Shown here: one piece after another, positions 1-13,836 of the stretch
Layout: every line of letters starts with the position of its first letter
Position numbering within the stretch: position 1 is the stretch's first letter
NCBI GenBank assembly: GCA_016946835.1
Contig: JACVTC010000130.1
Span: 359,001-423,000, forward strand
DNA from: Neocallimastix lanati (nom. inval.)
Lineage: Eukaryota; Neocallimastigomycota; Neocallimastigomycetes; Neocallimastigales; Neocallimastigaceae
Reading direction: 5' to 3'
DNA: 64,000 nucleotides
Notes under the pieces: model-generated
What the model saw: the letters and a program-made list of their open reading frames with translations, nothing else
Told to the model about the DNA's origin: nothing
Database searches by the model: none
Program-made: the position numbers and the translations under genes

Positions 1-79
1 TTAAATAAATGTATAATAATAATAATAATAATAATAATTATATATATGTATATTTTTTTTGTTTTCCCTGAAAACTTAC

Positions 80-1991
80 CAATTTAACTAAATGTTTGGT
101 TCTACCCACTTGCAATAAGAAATCATTGTAATCAATAAATGGTGGGATTTTATACATTTTACATAACTGATCTTTAGTACATCTATCTAATATTGTGGTA
201 ACACAAATTTCTGGTTGATCAATTAATTTTGGTTTGACACAATTTCTAATCATAATTTCAGCAAGGTTTGAGTCATCTTCTTCTTGAAGAGCAAAAACTA
301 CTCCTGGACAATCTAATAATGTGAGATTTTCTCCAAGAGTAATTAAGCTATCAACCTTAATTTCATGTTCTTTATCATGGAATTTTCGTAAATTTTCAAT
401 TAAAGTATACTTTCCAGAACCTGGAAAACCAATAACACCAACTGTAACAGGCTTTTCTTTAAAATCATCTTTATCTTTAACTGTGTCACGATATTTCTTA
501 CAATATTTAATGAGAGTATCAATACCTAATGATTTATTTTTATTTTCTGGAGTACCATTAACTATTGGAACTACTGGATATTCAGCACCAAAGTATTGAA
601 CCCATTCATTGACTGTTTCACGTGGAACTAAATCTATTTATATTGTAATTTTTTTTTTATTTATTTAATTTTCATATTTTTTTTTTATTTATTTAAAATT
701 ATTTATTTATTATATAAATTGATTTATTATATTATCATTACAAATAACCAAACAATAAAGAATATAAAAAAATTTTTTATTTAAATTATGTTATTATAAT
801 TTATTAAAACATATATATATATTTAATAATAATTTTATATAGAATTTTAATTAACATTATAATTACCAATTTTTGTCATAACAATAATGAGAATTTTATT
901 ATTTCCAATTATAGATTCTTCAATCTCTAAAGTTCTTGTACCAATTGGATCTCTTGCATCAATAACTTCTAAAACAATTTCGACATTTTCAGTAACGGTC
1001 ATGAAATCAACAACTAATGAATCTTGCTTTGTTTTACTGATTACTGGAGCAATTATTGGTTGTGGAGCTGTAGTATTTGCAGTTGTGGTTGGAGTTAAGT
1101 TATTTTGAGCCTTAGCAGCTTTTCTTTCAGCTTTTTTTTGTTGTTTTTCTTCTTCAATCTATTATTAAAATTTTAAAATAAATATTTTTATAATTATAAA
1201 ATAATAATAAATTATAACAATAAATATATATAATTTGATATTAATATTATAATTTACAAATTTTTAACTTTAATGATTAGATTATATACAAAAATTTATA
1301 TAGAAATTTCAATTATTTTTTCTTTAATGATAATGTATTAATAATATATATTTAAAATAATTACTCTTCTTTTTTCTTCTTCAGCTTGTAAAAGTAATTC
1401 TTCTTTGAATGGGAAGTTGTTTGGAATACCAAGAGAACTATCCTTTTCTAAATAAATTAACAACATCATTAATGAACATTATATGTTATAAAATATAAAT
1501 ATAATTAATTAATTAATTAATTAATTATTTTTTTATTTATTTTAATTTAATTAATTCTATTTTTTTATTTATTTTAATTTAATTAATTATTCTATTGAAA
1601 TTCTTTTATTTTATTTTTAATAAAAACATCTATATTATTTAATTTAGAAATTTTGAATTACTAGATGCTTTTTTTGGATGCTTTCTAGCTTCTCTTCTAG
1701 CTTTCTTATGGTGTTGAAGAATTCTTTTTTCAATCTTGTATTTTTGATGAAGTGATAAACGTTTACTCTTATGTCCTTTAATTAATTAAATAAATTATAT
1801 GTAATTAATAACATTTTTTTTTTTTTTTTTTTTTTATAGTATAAGATTGAATATTATGGAATTTTTTTTTAAAAATTGATAATTAATAGATTTAATAATA
1901 TTGTTAAATTAAATTCTAAATCAATAAATAAAATTATAATAATTTATTGTATTATCAATGTTTTATGAATATATTTACTTTTTGGAACCAT
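80..1991 (-). CDS. GNL3-like: Nucleostemin/Nug1-like nucleolar GTPase (5' part)
   Basis: Predicted role is 60S ribosome assembly in the nucleolus. Five exons are visible on the minus strand: 1979-1991, 1662-1775, 1365-1447, 867-1158 and 80-633. The gene then runs off the left edge through an intron starting at 79. All junctions are GT-AG and the phases agree, giving 352 codons. The N terminus is a short basic region (MVPKRHKSKRLSLHQKYK) followed by a Lys/Arg-rich coiled stretch, as in GNL3/Nug1. The GTPase motifs come in the circularly permuted order G4 (TKID), G1 (GFPGSGKYT), G3 (LLDCPG). Two deviations from the family are visible: the usual Ser/Thr after the P-loop Lys is Tyr, and G4 begins with Thr instead of Asn. 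The family call is firm. The C terminus is outside the window. Confidence 0.85.
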
Positions 1992-3472
1992 TTCGATTAT
2001 TATTAAATTTTAATGTAAAAATATTTTATAATAAAAATTGAAATATATTTTTAAAAAATAATAAGTATATATATATATATATATATATATTTTTTTTAAA
2101 AAAAAAAAAAAAAAATAAAATAAAATAAAAATAAAAATTAAAACGTTTTTAACCAATCATATTTTAAAATACAATTTAAATAAATAAAAAAATAAATAAA
2201 TAAAAATGATATAAAAATTGAAATTATAATACTTATTAAAATAAATTTAAAACAAAAAGAATATTAGCATTTATTTTATTTTTTTTTTTAATTTTGTAAA
2301 AGTCTTATTATTTTATATTCTATTTTTTTTTATTGATTATTATTTAATTATTAATAAATAAAGTAAAACCAAAATTAAAAACAATAATAGGAAATTGTAG
2401 TAAAAATAAAATAATAAAAATATTTTAAATCTTTTTTTTTTTTTACTTTTTAAAATAAAAGCATTGATATCAAAATTAATATATAATTATGTTAATATTA
2501 GTAAACTTTTATATAGCTACATTATATATATTGACTTTAAAATTAATATGAATAATGAATACCTTTTTAAAATATTTTTTCATATTTATTTAACTATATT
2601 AAAAAAATTAATAATAATAATAATAATTTTATGGTAATATTATAATATAATCATACATAAATTATATAATCATTTCTCTATCAAAAATATAAAATTTTCT
2701 AGTTTTAATATTAAACCATGAAATATATAATAATAATGAATATAAAATTTTGAAATTATCTTTTTATTTTTATTAAAAATAATAATTATTAATATCAAGA
2801 AAATTGAAATTAATATAAAAAAATGTATGAGCATATTTTTTTTTTTTTTAATTTTTATTAATCAAAATTTTGAAAATATAATATTAAAATTAAAAGCATT
2901 TAAAAGACTATCTTAATCTTTTAAAAGTATAATGAATAATAATTTTTCTGTATTTTAACTAATAATAAAAAATGTTTTTTTTTTTTTTTTTATTTGTATT
3001 TTTTAAAATTTAATAAAATTTAATTAAAAATATTGACATTATATATATGCAATTATATAATTTATTTTAATATATGCAATTATTTTGGTTTTGATTTTAT
3101 AAAAATAAATAAAAAAAAATTGCTAATTAGTTACTATTATTATATATTTTATAATTAGATAAAATATATAATACAAGATATATATATATTTTGTATTATA
3201 TATAATATAAAAATAAAATCATTCTATAGTTAATTATAAATTATAATATTAATAATAATTATAATTTTAAATAATGAATATAAATATTATAAATATTAAT
3301 AAACATAAAATTATTAAAATAAACTTTAATAATATTAAAAATGGTTTAATTATTATTTTAATTATTATTTTTTATAATCAATAAATATTAAATATTCCAT
3401 ATTTATTTATATGTACAAATATGGTATATTTAATATTTATGCTTTTCACATATAAATATTATTTTTAAAATA

Positions 3473-3503
<31 letters not shown>

Positions 3504-4102
3504 AAATAAATAATAAATAAATAATAAATAAATAATAAATAAATAAATAAATATAAAAATAAATAAAGAAGATGAAATAATTAAATATTAAATATAAATT
3601 AATTTTAAAATAATTTTTATTTTATTTTATTTTTTTTTATTCATCTTTATTAAACTATTTCGTATTTTCAAAGTTAAGGTATTAAAAAAAATATTAAAAA
3701 AAAAGAATACCTTTAAAATATATATCTTTTTACTTTAAAATAATTTATTCTATTACTAATAATAATAATAACATATTAATATATTATAATTATATAAAAT
3801 TAATACCCATAAATTTTGTTTTTTTTAAAAAAAATTATGTTGAAATTATAAAAAAAAAAAAAAATCCAGTATATACGAAAAAAAAAAAATAGAAAATAAA
3901 GGTACATAAAAATAATAATTTTAATTAGAGTATTTTATTATTAATAAAAGTAATTCATTAACATATATATATTATTATGAATATTATTATTATATTGTTA
4001 TATAAACTATTATTTTTTTTATGATATTCTAATTAACAAATAAATACCAAAATACCAATAATGTTATGAAATATTAAAGAATTATTAATACTTTATATAA
4101 AA
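1992..4102. other. Gene-free A+T-rich spacer
   Basis: About 2.1 kb between the divergent starts of the nucleostemin-like and coactosin-like genes. It holds homopolymer A and T runs, TA dinucleotide runs (2067-2090) and an (AAAT)n/(AATAAAT)n tract at about 3470-3551. No coding signal or RNA gene was seen. Both promoters should lie here, but TATA-like sequence is too frequent to assign one. Confidence 0.7.
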
Positions 4103-4271
4103 ATGTCTATTCAAGTTAAATTTGATAACGAAAGTGTTGTAAAAAAGGCTATTGATGATGTTCATAATGATCAATCAGATATTACTTGGTGTTGTGTAAC
4201 TCATTTAAATGATGATCCAAATATCCTAACATTACAAAGTACTGGTAAAGGAGGTGTTGAGGTGAGAATTG

Positions 4272-4304
<33 letters not shown>

Positions 4305-5602
4305 CATATATATATAATAATGTAAAAAACACAAAAATATATTTTTTTTATGAAATAATTTAAAATAATTAAATAAATTAATATGTAAAAAATAATTTAA
4401 TATCTTCAAAAAATATATATATATATAATTATTATAATAAATTTATTAAAATAAAAAGGAAATGTTAAATGCTTTATCTGTTTCTAAGGTATTTTTAACT
4501 TTGAAACATTTCAAATTCTCCAATATAAATATAAATATATTAAAAAATATATTAAATAATATATATTATGTAAATCTTAATTATCATACATTAGGTACAA
4601 TATTGTTTATATAGATCCACTTTAAAGGTTGATTTATCAGAAACTGTTAAATTTACCTTCATTTATAATCTTGGTGATAAAGTCAGTTTCTTTAAAAAGG
4701 GACGTTTTGGTATTGTAAAAGGAGGTAAAATATAATAAAAATGGATATTTATATTTTATTTTATATTGAATTATATAAAAAATGAAAATTAAGAGTAAAG
4801 AATAATACTATATATATTATTTGTACTATAATGATTTTTATTATATATATATTCATATTAATTTTATTGATATTTTAATGATACATATTTTTTTAATTAT
4901 TTAAAATAATATATATATATTGTATATTGATTATAACAATTAAAAATAATATTTTTATGATATTAAGATGCTATTAAATACTTTGAACCATATCATATTG
5001 ATTTTGAAATTTCAAATCCAAATGAATTAAACTTTGATATTATTGATAAGAAACTTAAGGAAGCTGCTGGTGTTGCTATTGTTGAAAAAAACGAAGCTAA
5101 TGGTATTCTATCTGATTAATTAACAATTATAATTAAAATTTATTAATACTATTATTATATTATTTTTACTTATTACTAAAAAATAAAAATAATTTATTAT
5201 TATACTATTAAAAAATAGAAAATATTGATGCTGTTCCACAAAGGGAAACTGCTAGTGATGTTAATACTCCAGTTTCAGCAGTTCCACAAAATGTTGGTGC
5301 TGCTCATTCCTCTGCTCCATCAACTCCATCTTCTGCTGTTCCAGGTAACAATAATAGTACTTCTAATCTTTATAGAAAAACTGATTCACAATCAACAGAA
5401 AAATTAATGAAGAAACAAAGTTCATTCAATAAATCTTTAACTAGACCAGTTATGAATAAAACTGATGAAGTTAAATTTGATGATAGTATTATTGATGTAA
5501 TTTTTCTTTCTTTTTTTTTTTTTTTTTTTTGTAAAAATATTATATATAAAATAATTATATATATTTTATTATAAAATTAAAAATAAAATGAATTAAAAGG
5601 AA

Positions 5603-5638
<36 letters not shown>

Positions 5639-6068
5639 CAATAAAAACTATAAATAGGGTATAGCAATGGTTAGAAATGATAATGATCCAACTACTTGGG
5701 TTATTGGTACTTATAAAGATAATGATATTTCAAAACCTGTTGTACTTATGGCTAGTGGTACTGGTGATTGTAATGAAATGAAGGAACATTTCGCTCCAGA
5801 TAAGATTTGTTATGCATTAATTCGTGTTATTGATGTTTATGAAAATATTAACACTGTTAAGTTTGTATTCATTTACTGGCTTGGTTCTAATGTTTCAGTT
5901 ATGAAAAAAGCAAAAATTAGTGTTCATAAGGGTAAAGTCAATGAAACGTTCTCTAACTATCATGTAGATTTCATGATTTCCTCATTAAATGAAATCAGTA
6001 ATGAAATTGTTATGCGTAAAGTTTCTCAAAATTCTGGTTCTAGAAGTATGGTTACTAATAAATTTTAG
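4103..6068 (+). CDS. Tandem coactosin-like ADF-H domain protein
   Basis: Likely F-actin-binding protein. Six exons: 4103-4261, 4459-4488, 4595-4724, 4968-5102, 5219-5496 and 5658-6068, giving 380 residues with consistent phases. Two ADF-H domains are visible. The first is at residues about 1-145 (TWCCVTHL, YCLYRSTL, KFTFIYNLGDKVSFFKKGRFG). The second is at about 245-370 (TWVIGTYKD, CYALIRVIDV, KFVFIYWLGSNVSVMKKAK, VHKG). Between them lies a Ser/Pro/Ala-rich linker of about 90 residues. The pattern W-G-x-N-V-S-x-M-K-x-A-K is typical of coactosin rather than cofilin. Classic coactosin is a single domain of about 140 residues, so the tandem form with a linker is notable. Exon 2 is only 30 nt (EMLNALSVSK). 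The gene is convergent with the WDR54-like gene. Confidence 0.85.
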
Positions 6069-6812
6069 TTTTTTTTTAATTTATTAAAAAAAAAAAAATT
6101 AGAATAAAAATTAAAAATGTAACTTAATTAAGAATAAATTGAAAAAAAAAAAAAAAAAAAAATAAAAAAAAAAATAAAAGAAAAAAAAAAAAAAATGAAA
6201 AAAATGAAAAAAGAATATAAACAACATAAATATTAAAATAAAACTAAATATATATTCAAATTACTAATATTAATTTATAATATTACTATTATATTAGTAA
6301 ATTTGAGAAAAAAAATATATATATATATTTAAAAAAAAATATAATTATTAATAATAAACGCAATAAATAAAAACAAAAAACAGAAACAAAATAATAATTA
6401 ATAATTTAATTATATTTTAATATATTTATTATTATTTTTTTAATAATTTTTATTAAATAAATATTACTTTGTTATTTTAAGTGTATATCAAAATATATAT
6501 TTTGTATATGATAGATAACGTAAATATAGTAAATATTATATTATTACTATTATTATTATTATTATTTATAAATATATATAAATATATATTGTGTTTAATT
6601 GTAATTAAATTAGAGATAATATTTTATTGTTATTATTCTTGATAAATGTATACTTTAATATATTTAATATTAATTTACTTATATGTAGTATTTTTTATTA
6701 TTTATTATTTTTTAATTTCTATTTGAAAAAATATAATTTTTTTTATAATATATATATATATATATATTTATTTTTTTTTTTAATTTATTAGATATATTGA
6801 ATATTTTCTTTT
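6069..6812. other. Convergent intergenic spacer
   Basis: About 740 bp between the 3' ends of the coactosin-like and WDR54-like genes. It holds poly-A runs just after the coactosin stop and TA/TTA-rich sequence. The two 3' UTRs must be here. No distinct signal was seen. Confidence 0.6.
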
Positions 6813-8719
6813 TTAGGTTATTTTATATGATATAGAATATATATCAATTTCAGGATAATCATAGGCAACGACAGCAATATATTTAAAATTATGGAGGTCA
6901 TCGGTATTGTATATTTCACAATTTAAATGTTTTAGGAATTTCACGCCAGTGAGATATTTATTTTCCATTTGAAAATTCCATTTCAATTTTATGGTTAAAG
7001 AATCAATATCGTTGTTATTGGTAAGTTCAATATTTTTATACTGATTTACCTCTTTATTTGTTGTAGTATTTGGTTCATTATTTTCTGCTGTTTTTATCTT
7101 TAGATTATCTGATGAATTTTCATTTATAGCATATTTATTCTGGTCAGAGGATGTAATTTCTAATTTTGGAATAATAAAACTTTTAGTTTTTATTTCTTTA
7201 TTTATTATTTTCCATATATAAACAATATCGTCTACGATCACTGTAAACTTTTCGATAAATTTATAATTTCAAAATGTCATTAAATATAGGTGAAAAATAA
7301 TTAATTAATTTAATTTTTTTTTCCTTTTATTCAGTTTTTAAAAATTTATGATTTATTTAATTAAAACAATAATATATTTATTTTATTTTTTTAAAAAAAA
7401 TAATTTTACATACCATATTTTGACTGTTCCAATAATCTATTCCTTTAATTTCAGAATAACCTAAATCAATTTCACATTGTAATGTAATTTCTATATCATT
7501 ATATGAGAATAATCGAATTTGACCCGATGAATAACTTGCTAGTATATACTCTCCAATTTTTAATTGTGTTATTATAGCATTATCACTAATTGAAAAAAAT
7601 GAATATACAATAAATATATTATTACTATTATTATTACTATTAAATTAACATGAAAAAAATTTTTTAAAAATGTTATATTACGATTATGAATATAATTTTT
7701 TTTCTTAAAAAAAAAAACTTACCTCTCATTTGAAAATCCAGAAAGCTGTATTAGTGAGTTATTATCTACTTTATATGTATAAATTTGTCCATCATCATAG
7801 GCGACTGCAATAATACCAGTGTTATTTACATCAATATCAATGATAGAAGTATTTATATAGATAATTATTTTTATAATTTCTATTTTATTGTTTTTTACTT
7901 GACATAAAATAAGATGACCAACTGAAGAACCTATAAGGATTTTATTAATATATATAATTACATTTAATTATGAATTTAATTATGATTTATACATTGTTAT
8001 AATAAATTATTGTGAATGAAAATTAATTTTTTTTACTGTTTAAATAAAAAAACAATATATATACATAAAACTTTTTTAAAGAATGAAATATATAATATAA
8101 AGTATACCAATAATAAGATATGAATTATATGAAACTAAGGATGTATAGAGAATATGGGATGATGCTATTATTGAATGAAGAGCCGTTTATTGAATATTAT
8201 ATTTTAATAAATACTATTAATGATTATATATATATATATATTTGTTATTAATTTAATTGTAACCATACATTGATGTAGAGTAGTTACTGGTTGACATTGG
8301 TATAAGAGGTTCAATTCTATTAAATCATATAAATAAATTTCTTTTCCTAATAGTAAAATATAATTTCTAGTAATATAATGCTTTTCTTTTGATTGCTCTT
8401 CCAGAATAAAATTATTGGAATACATTTCATCTTTAATTGGTAATATTACATTTTCGGATGTATCTTCATAATTGATTGTAATTAATTTAAATCGTATTAT
8501 ATTATCGTTCGATAAAATTTTATTGCTACATTCATTAATATTTTTCTTATTGAAAGGTAGTGGTATTTTTAATATATTAATTCCTTTATGAGTATTAGTA
8601 CACATATACACAAAGTTATTTGTTAAAGTATAATCAACATTGGAATAGTATTCACATAGAACTTCTGAATTCAATGGAATGGTATATATATTATTTAATA
8701 TAAAATCATTATGTTTCAT
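6813..8719 (-). CDS. WD-repeat beta-propeller protein, WDR54-like
   Basis: Five exons on the minus strand: 8269-8719, 8108-8164, 7723-7930, 7414-7585 and 6813-7247, giving 440 residues with matching phases. The protein resembles WDR54 over its length: an N-terminal segment with VLCEYYSN and hydrophobic strands, propeller blades (SVGHLILCQV, IAVAYDDGQIYTY, ILASYSSGQIRLF, VDDIVYIWKI), and the terminal block YIAVVAYDYPEIDIYSI, which matches the C terminus I associate with WDR54. An Asn/Glu-rich insert sits at about residues 310-370. WDR54 itself is poorly characterised. The alternative is an unrelated WD40 protein. The last acceptor (GAAAAG at 7248) was chosen because it keeps the frame; the nearby TACAG would break it. 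It is divergent from the LRRC71-like gene. Confidence 0.6.
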
Positions 8720-9799
8720 TTTCAGTCTTTTTTTTTTTTTTTTTTTTTTAATAATAATATTGCGAATTAGTATTTGTATATTTCTATTTAATATTATTAA
8801 TTTATTTTCTCTTTAAAATATATTAATAAAATAGGTTGTATTCAATTATTCCAAATTAAAAAGCATTATTATTATTATTATTTTTTTATTTAGATATTTT
8901 AATTTTTTCTCCTTAATATATATGTAACATAAAATTTGATTTTAACATATAAAATTTGATTTTCCAGAAAAAAATAATATTAATAATATTAAAGTTAAAT
9001 ATAAATATATGTTATGTTTAGATAGAAAAGGTATTTTTCGAAGAATAAAAAGAAAAAACAAAAAAAAAAAAAAAAAAAAAGTAAATTACAATTTTTTTTA
9101 TAGTAAAATTAATAATTATGGAGTACCAATGTGTAATAATTATAATTAAATTAATATCATTAAAATTAATACAGTAAATTAATTGTAATATTCAAGATTA
9201 TGTTGGATTTATTTTTCTATCTAAAATGGAATTTAATAATTTTTAGTTCATTTTATTTTTTTATTTATTTTTATTATATTATATTATATTATATTATATT
9301 ATATTATTATATTATATTATATTATGTTGGATTTAAAATTTTCTTTTTTTTCTAAATTTTTTGAATGAATTCTTTTATTAATTAATAATATATATTTAAT
9401 TGTGGATATTATATATATATATTATTTAAAAAAAAAATTATAATAAATAAAGTTCTCAATATAACATAAAATTTTATTTTATAATAAAATTTATATATAA
9501 TAGTATTTAATAATTATAATAAAAAAAAAAAAAAAAAAGATTTATATATATATATATATTTTTTTTTATTCGAAATTTTTTAAAATTTTAATCATTGGTA
9601 TATCGGAGTTTATTATTTATATTTTTTAGTAAAAAGGAAAAAAAAAAATTAATAAAAAATAATATTAATACTTTTACTAATTTATAGGAAATAAAAAATA
9701 AGAAGTACTCATAATATTATTTTGGAGGATATATTGTTAATTAAAGTAGTAAAAATAACAAAATCTAATAATAAGAATAATACAAAGTATTAGAAGAAA
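8720..9799. other. Divergent promoter spacer, WDR54-like / LRRC71-like
   Basis: About 1.1 kb between divergent start codons. It contains a T-run directly upstream of the WDR54-like start, an A-run at about 9060-9080, an (ATATT)n-type pentamer tract at about 9273-9325 and TA runs. The layout would allow a shared bidirectional control region, but no motif stands out. Confidence 0.5.
9273..9325. repeat. (TATAT)n-type pentamer microsatellite
   Basis: Pure pentamer tract of about ten units with one interruption, in the divergent spacer. Confidence 0.8.
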
Positions 9800-11521
9800 A
9801 TGCCAGCAGTAGCAGAAGAAGAACCAAAAAAGAATATTGAAGATATAAAGGATATTAGTGGTATATTATAAAATAAATCAAATAATATTTATTTTTATAT
9901 ATATATAATACTCTTTGAAAAAAATTATATATATTTAAAACATGGAAAAATACACTGATCTTAATATTTCAATCTTCTATTATAATAATATACTATATAT
10001 TATATATATATGATATTTATAATTGTATGGTTATAAATTTAATTATTATTAAATAAACAAACAATAACAACAACACCAAAAAAAAAAAAAAAAAAAAAAA
10101 AAAAAGAATATGAACCTGTGTCGAACTTTGAAGTAGATTTTAAAAATGTATGTCAAATAACTAAAGCAAAACCTTGGTTATTGAAAAAAAGTTCAGATAT
10201 TAAGAATTTTCATTATCCAAACTCACAAAGTATATTTACAAAAAATATGAGTAAATTAGACACACCACTAAATAACAATAATAAAAGTAATATTTTAATT
10301 AAAGGTATATACACATATCATTTAATAATAATATTATTATTAATAACAAAAGTCAAAGAAGAAATACTTAGTAAAAATAAAAATTATATAAAAAATCGAA
10401 TGAAGAAATTTATTTTTCAATATAGTTGTATTTTTTTATATTATTAATTAATATTATTATTAATTAATAAAAAATAATTATAATGATATATAAAATAAAT
10501 TTTCAATACTCTATAATATAATTTTTATATTTAATAATTATAAAATTAATGATAATAATATTATTATTTTAAAATTAAATATTATTATATATATTATAAT
10601 TATAAAAATTTTAATTTAATTAAATCTTATAATAATAAATAAAAAAAAAAAAAAAAAGATGATGATATAAATGATGTTAATAGTTTTTTCCGAAGAAATA
10701 TGAACCCCTTTGAAGATAAAAGAGCTGAATCCTATAAAAATAATACATTGGATAATAAATCAGATATTTTAGAAAATGGAAATAACAGTAATTATTATCC
10801 TAATCAAAATCCTCCTAGTGAAAAGGGAAAACCTGAAGGGGTTGTAAATAATGGTAAAGGAGAACAAAAAGAAAACACCAAGAATAATAACATGAATAAT
10901 AATAATACAGATTCGGCGAATAAGAACAATTCAAATAATAATAATAATTATAATATGATAAATAGCAACAGTATGTTGAATAATGATAATAATAATGTCA
11001 TGAACAATAATCAAAATGTAAATAACGGAATTTTGAGTAACGGAAATCCTAGTAATATATATGGTTTAGATTCAGAAAATAGCTATGTTTCAAAATTTCG
11101 ATATACTCCTACTATTAATGTTGATGTAGATAAAAATGGAGATGATGAAACCGAAAAAGTAACAAAAATAAAAGTAAGAGGTTGGAAATTAAATTTAAAT
11201 ATTGTAAAAGCATTAGCAATAAGCATAAATGCATGTTCGACAATAACAGACTTAACGTAAATTTTATTCATTTTATTTTTTTTTCTTTTTTTTTTTTTAA
11301 AGAAATATATATATTTATAAATGTTTGTATATTCTAAGATAAAAAATTATATTGAATATTAAAAACAGAAAATAAGAAATTCAAAATTAAATATTAAAGT
11401 TTAAAATTTAGATTTGATAATATTTTAATATTGAATTATTATATAATTATTTTATAATCATAAATACAAAAGATATTTATTAACTTATAAAAATTTAATA
11501 AATAATAAATAAAAATGAATA

Positions 11522-11606
<85 letters not shown>

Positions 11607-13179
11607 GCTTATGGAATTGTGGATTGACAGCTGAATTTATGCAAGAATTTATTAATGTCATTACCCCAGAATCTCAAATCAAATCCTTAACTTTAGATCA
11701 GAATCCACTTTTAAATTCTGATGAACTTTATGCTCAACTTATTACTCGTGAATCTCCCTTAAAATATTTATCTCTTCGTAGCAATAATATCACAAATAAA
11801 GGAGCAGTAGCTATTAGTGAATCTTTAAAAAGCAATAAAAATTTAAATTTACTTAATCTCTGGAATAATAAAATTGGAAAAGAGGGAGCTGAAGCTATAG
11901 CAGAAGTATGCTTATTTTATATATATATATACATAAAAAGAAATTATAAAAAAATTTAAAGATTTTAAATAAATTATTAATATTCTTTTTTTTTCTTTTT
12001 TTTTCTTTTGAAATATTAACATTCAAAATATAAAATAAATAATTTATATATATATATAATATAGGCCTTAAAAATTAATCAAACTTTGGTTGGACTTTCA
12101 TTAAGTAAGAATATTATAAAAGATGAAGGGGCAAAAGCCATTGCTAAGGTAATTAATATAAAATTTAACTAAATAATAATATAATTACATATAATATAAC
12201 AGAACGATTAAAATAAATGAATATAATAATATTGTTTTTTTATTTATTTCCTAAATTTTTTATTTACTGAATTATAATTATAATATTTATTAATATATGA
12301 AAAAGGCATTTTCTAATATTCTCTTACCAAGAGAAGAACAATTAGCAAGGAAAAGAACACAAATTGAAATGGAAAAGCAAAAAAGAGAGCCAGATGAAGT
12401 AAATATATATAATTTTAGTATATATATTGCTGATCATTTTTTTTTATATATATTTTATTTAAATAATTAATGTAATAAAATTTAATAAATTATTTTAATT
12501 TCAATTTAATTAATTATTATTTTTTTTATTTGTATTTATAATGCTTTATAGGAAACAGGAACTAAAAAAGGTGGAAAAGGAAAACCTCAAATTAATCATC
12601 AAAATAAAACCCCATCATCAAACAAGTAATTCACCTTATTAGACTTTTTATTATTATTTTTATTATTATTATTATTTATTATTATAATTATTATTATAAT
12701 TATTTTTGTTATATAGGAATTTATTAAAAAAAATTTTTTTTTCAAAATGGTTTATTTACTAATAATTAAAAATAATAAATATATATATATTTAATAATTT
12801 TTTTTTAAATAATAAATATTATTTTATTATATATTTTTAAATATATAAAAAAAATTATACAAAACTAAATAAAACAATAATAAAATAAAATAAAAGGGAT
12901 ATAAGACAAAAAGATGCAGCTCAAGGTGATGCCAAGAAAAAGGTCACAAAAGTAACAAAAAAGGATGATAAAACTAAAAAAACACCAGATGATAAAGGCA
13001 GTTCAAATGTTAAGGATAAAAAAGCTGGTCAAGATGATAAAAATAAGAAAGCAGATGGTAAAAAGGGAGATGGTAAAGTGAAACCAACAAAAAAGGGAAA
13101 ATCAGATGATCTGAAAGATAGTTCAGAAGATGTAAAAATTCATTTTATTTTTTATTTCTTATTTATTAATTTATTAATT

Positions 13180-13274
<95 letters not shown>

Positions 13275-13836
13275 ATTGAATTTATTTTCATATAATAATG
13301 ATTATTCATTAATTAAATTTTAGGGTGATTCATCTGGTCTTAATATGGATCATATGTTTGAAATTAATGGTCAAGGTTATATATTAGGAAATAGAACGTT
13401 AAATATATTAAATCTATCGAAAAATGAATTAACGGAGGAAGTTTTAAATTATTTCTACAATTCATTAACTGAACAAGATACAACATTAATAAATATACCA
13501 GATGAACTTCCAGGTTTAATAAAACTGGACCTAAGTGTAAATAACATATTTATTTATTATATTATTTTCTTTTCAAGTTTTATTTAATATAGATTATTTA
13601 AATAAAGGTAATATTATATATAAAGTTATAACTAATAAAATCAATTTAAATAAAATATTTTTTAGGATAATAATTTCTCACTAAAACATCCTAAATTAGA
13701 ACAAATTAATCAATTATTAAATATTCGTAATCCATTTATACCCAATGAACCTGATGCATCATTAATTTCTAATGCAGAATTAAGAGAAGATATGACTAAA
13801 ACTACTAGTGATTTTAATAATTTAAATGATAATTAA
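9800..13836 (+). CDS. LRRC71-like: Leucine-rich repeat protein, LRRC71-like
   Basis: Ten exons: 9800-9860, 10107-10304, 10659-11256, 11608-11905, 12065-12148, 12306-12398, 12552-12625, 12897-13131, 13324-13536 and 13666-13836. They give 674 residues and every junction keeps the frame. Order: Asn-rich N-terminal region (to about residue 230), then ribonuclease-inhibitor-type leucine-rich repeats (TLWNCGLT, SLTLDQNPLL, YLSLRSNNITNKGAVAI, LLNLWNNKIGKEGAEAI, GLSLSKNIIKDEGAKAI), then a long Lys-rich low-complexity insert (about 425-535), then a last repeat pair (ILNLSKNELTE, KLDLSDNNFS). Repeats split by a basic insert followed by a GNRTLNILNLSKN-like block match LRRC71. Role is unproven; I associate LRRC71 with ciliated species, which would fit flagellated zoospores. 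Introns 3 and 8 are dominated by AAT and TTA repeats. Confidence 0.75.
11522..11606. repeat. (AAT)n microsatellite in an intron, running up to the acceptor
   Basis: About 28 units of AAT fill the 3' end of LRRC71-like intron 3 and merge directly into the acceptor at 11606-11607, so there is no pyrimidine tract. Confidence 0.9.
13187..13271. repeat. (TTA)n microsatellite in an intron
   Basis: About 28 units of TTA inside LRRC71-like intron 8 (13132-13323). Confidence 0.9.

Noticed and set aside
887-1108. Plus-strand frame of 73 codons
   Set aside because: Antisense of nucleostemin-like exon 4.
4182-4409. Minus-strand frame of 75 codons
   Set aside because: Antisense shadow of coactosin exon 1 and its poly-A intron.
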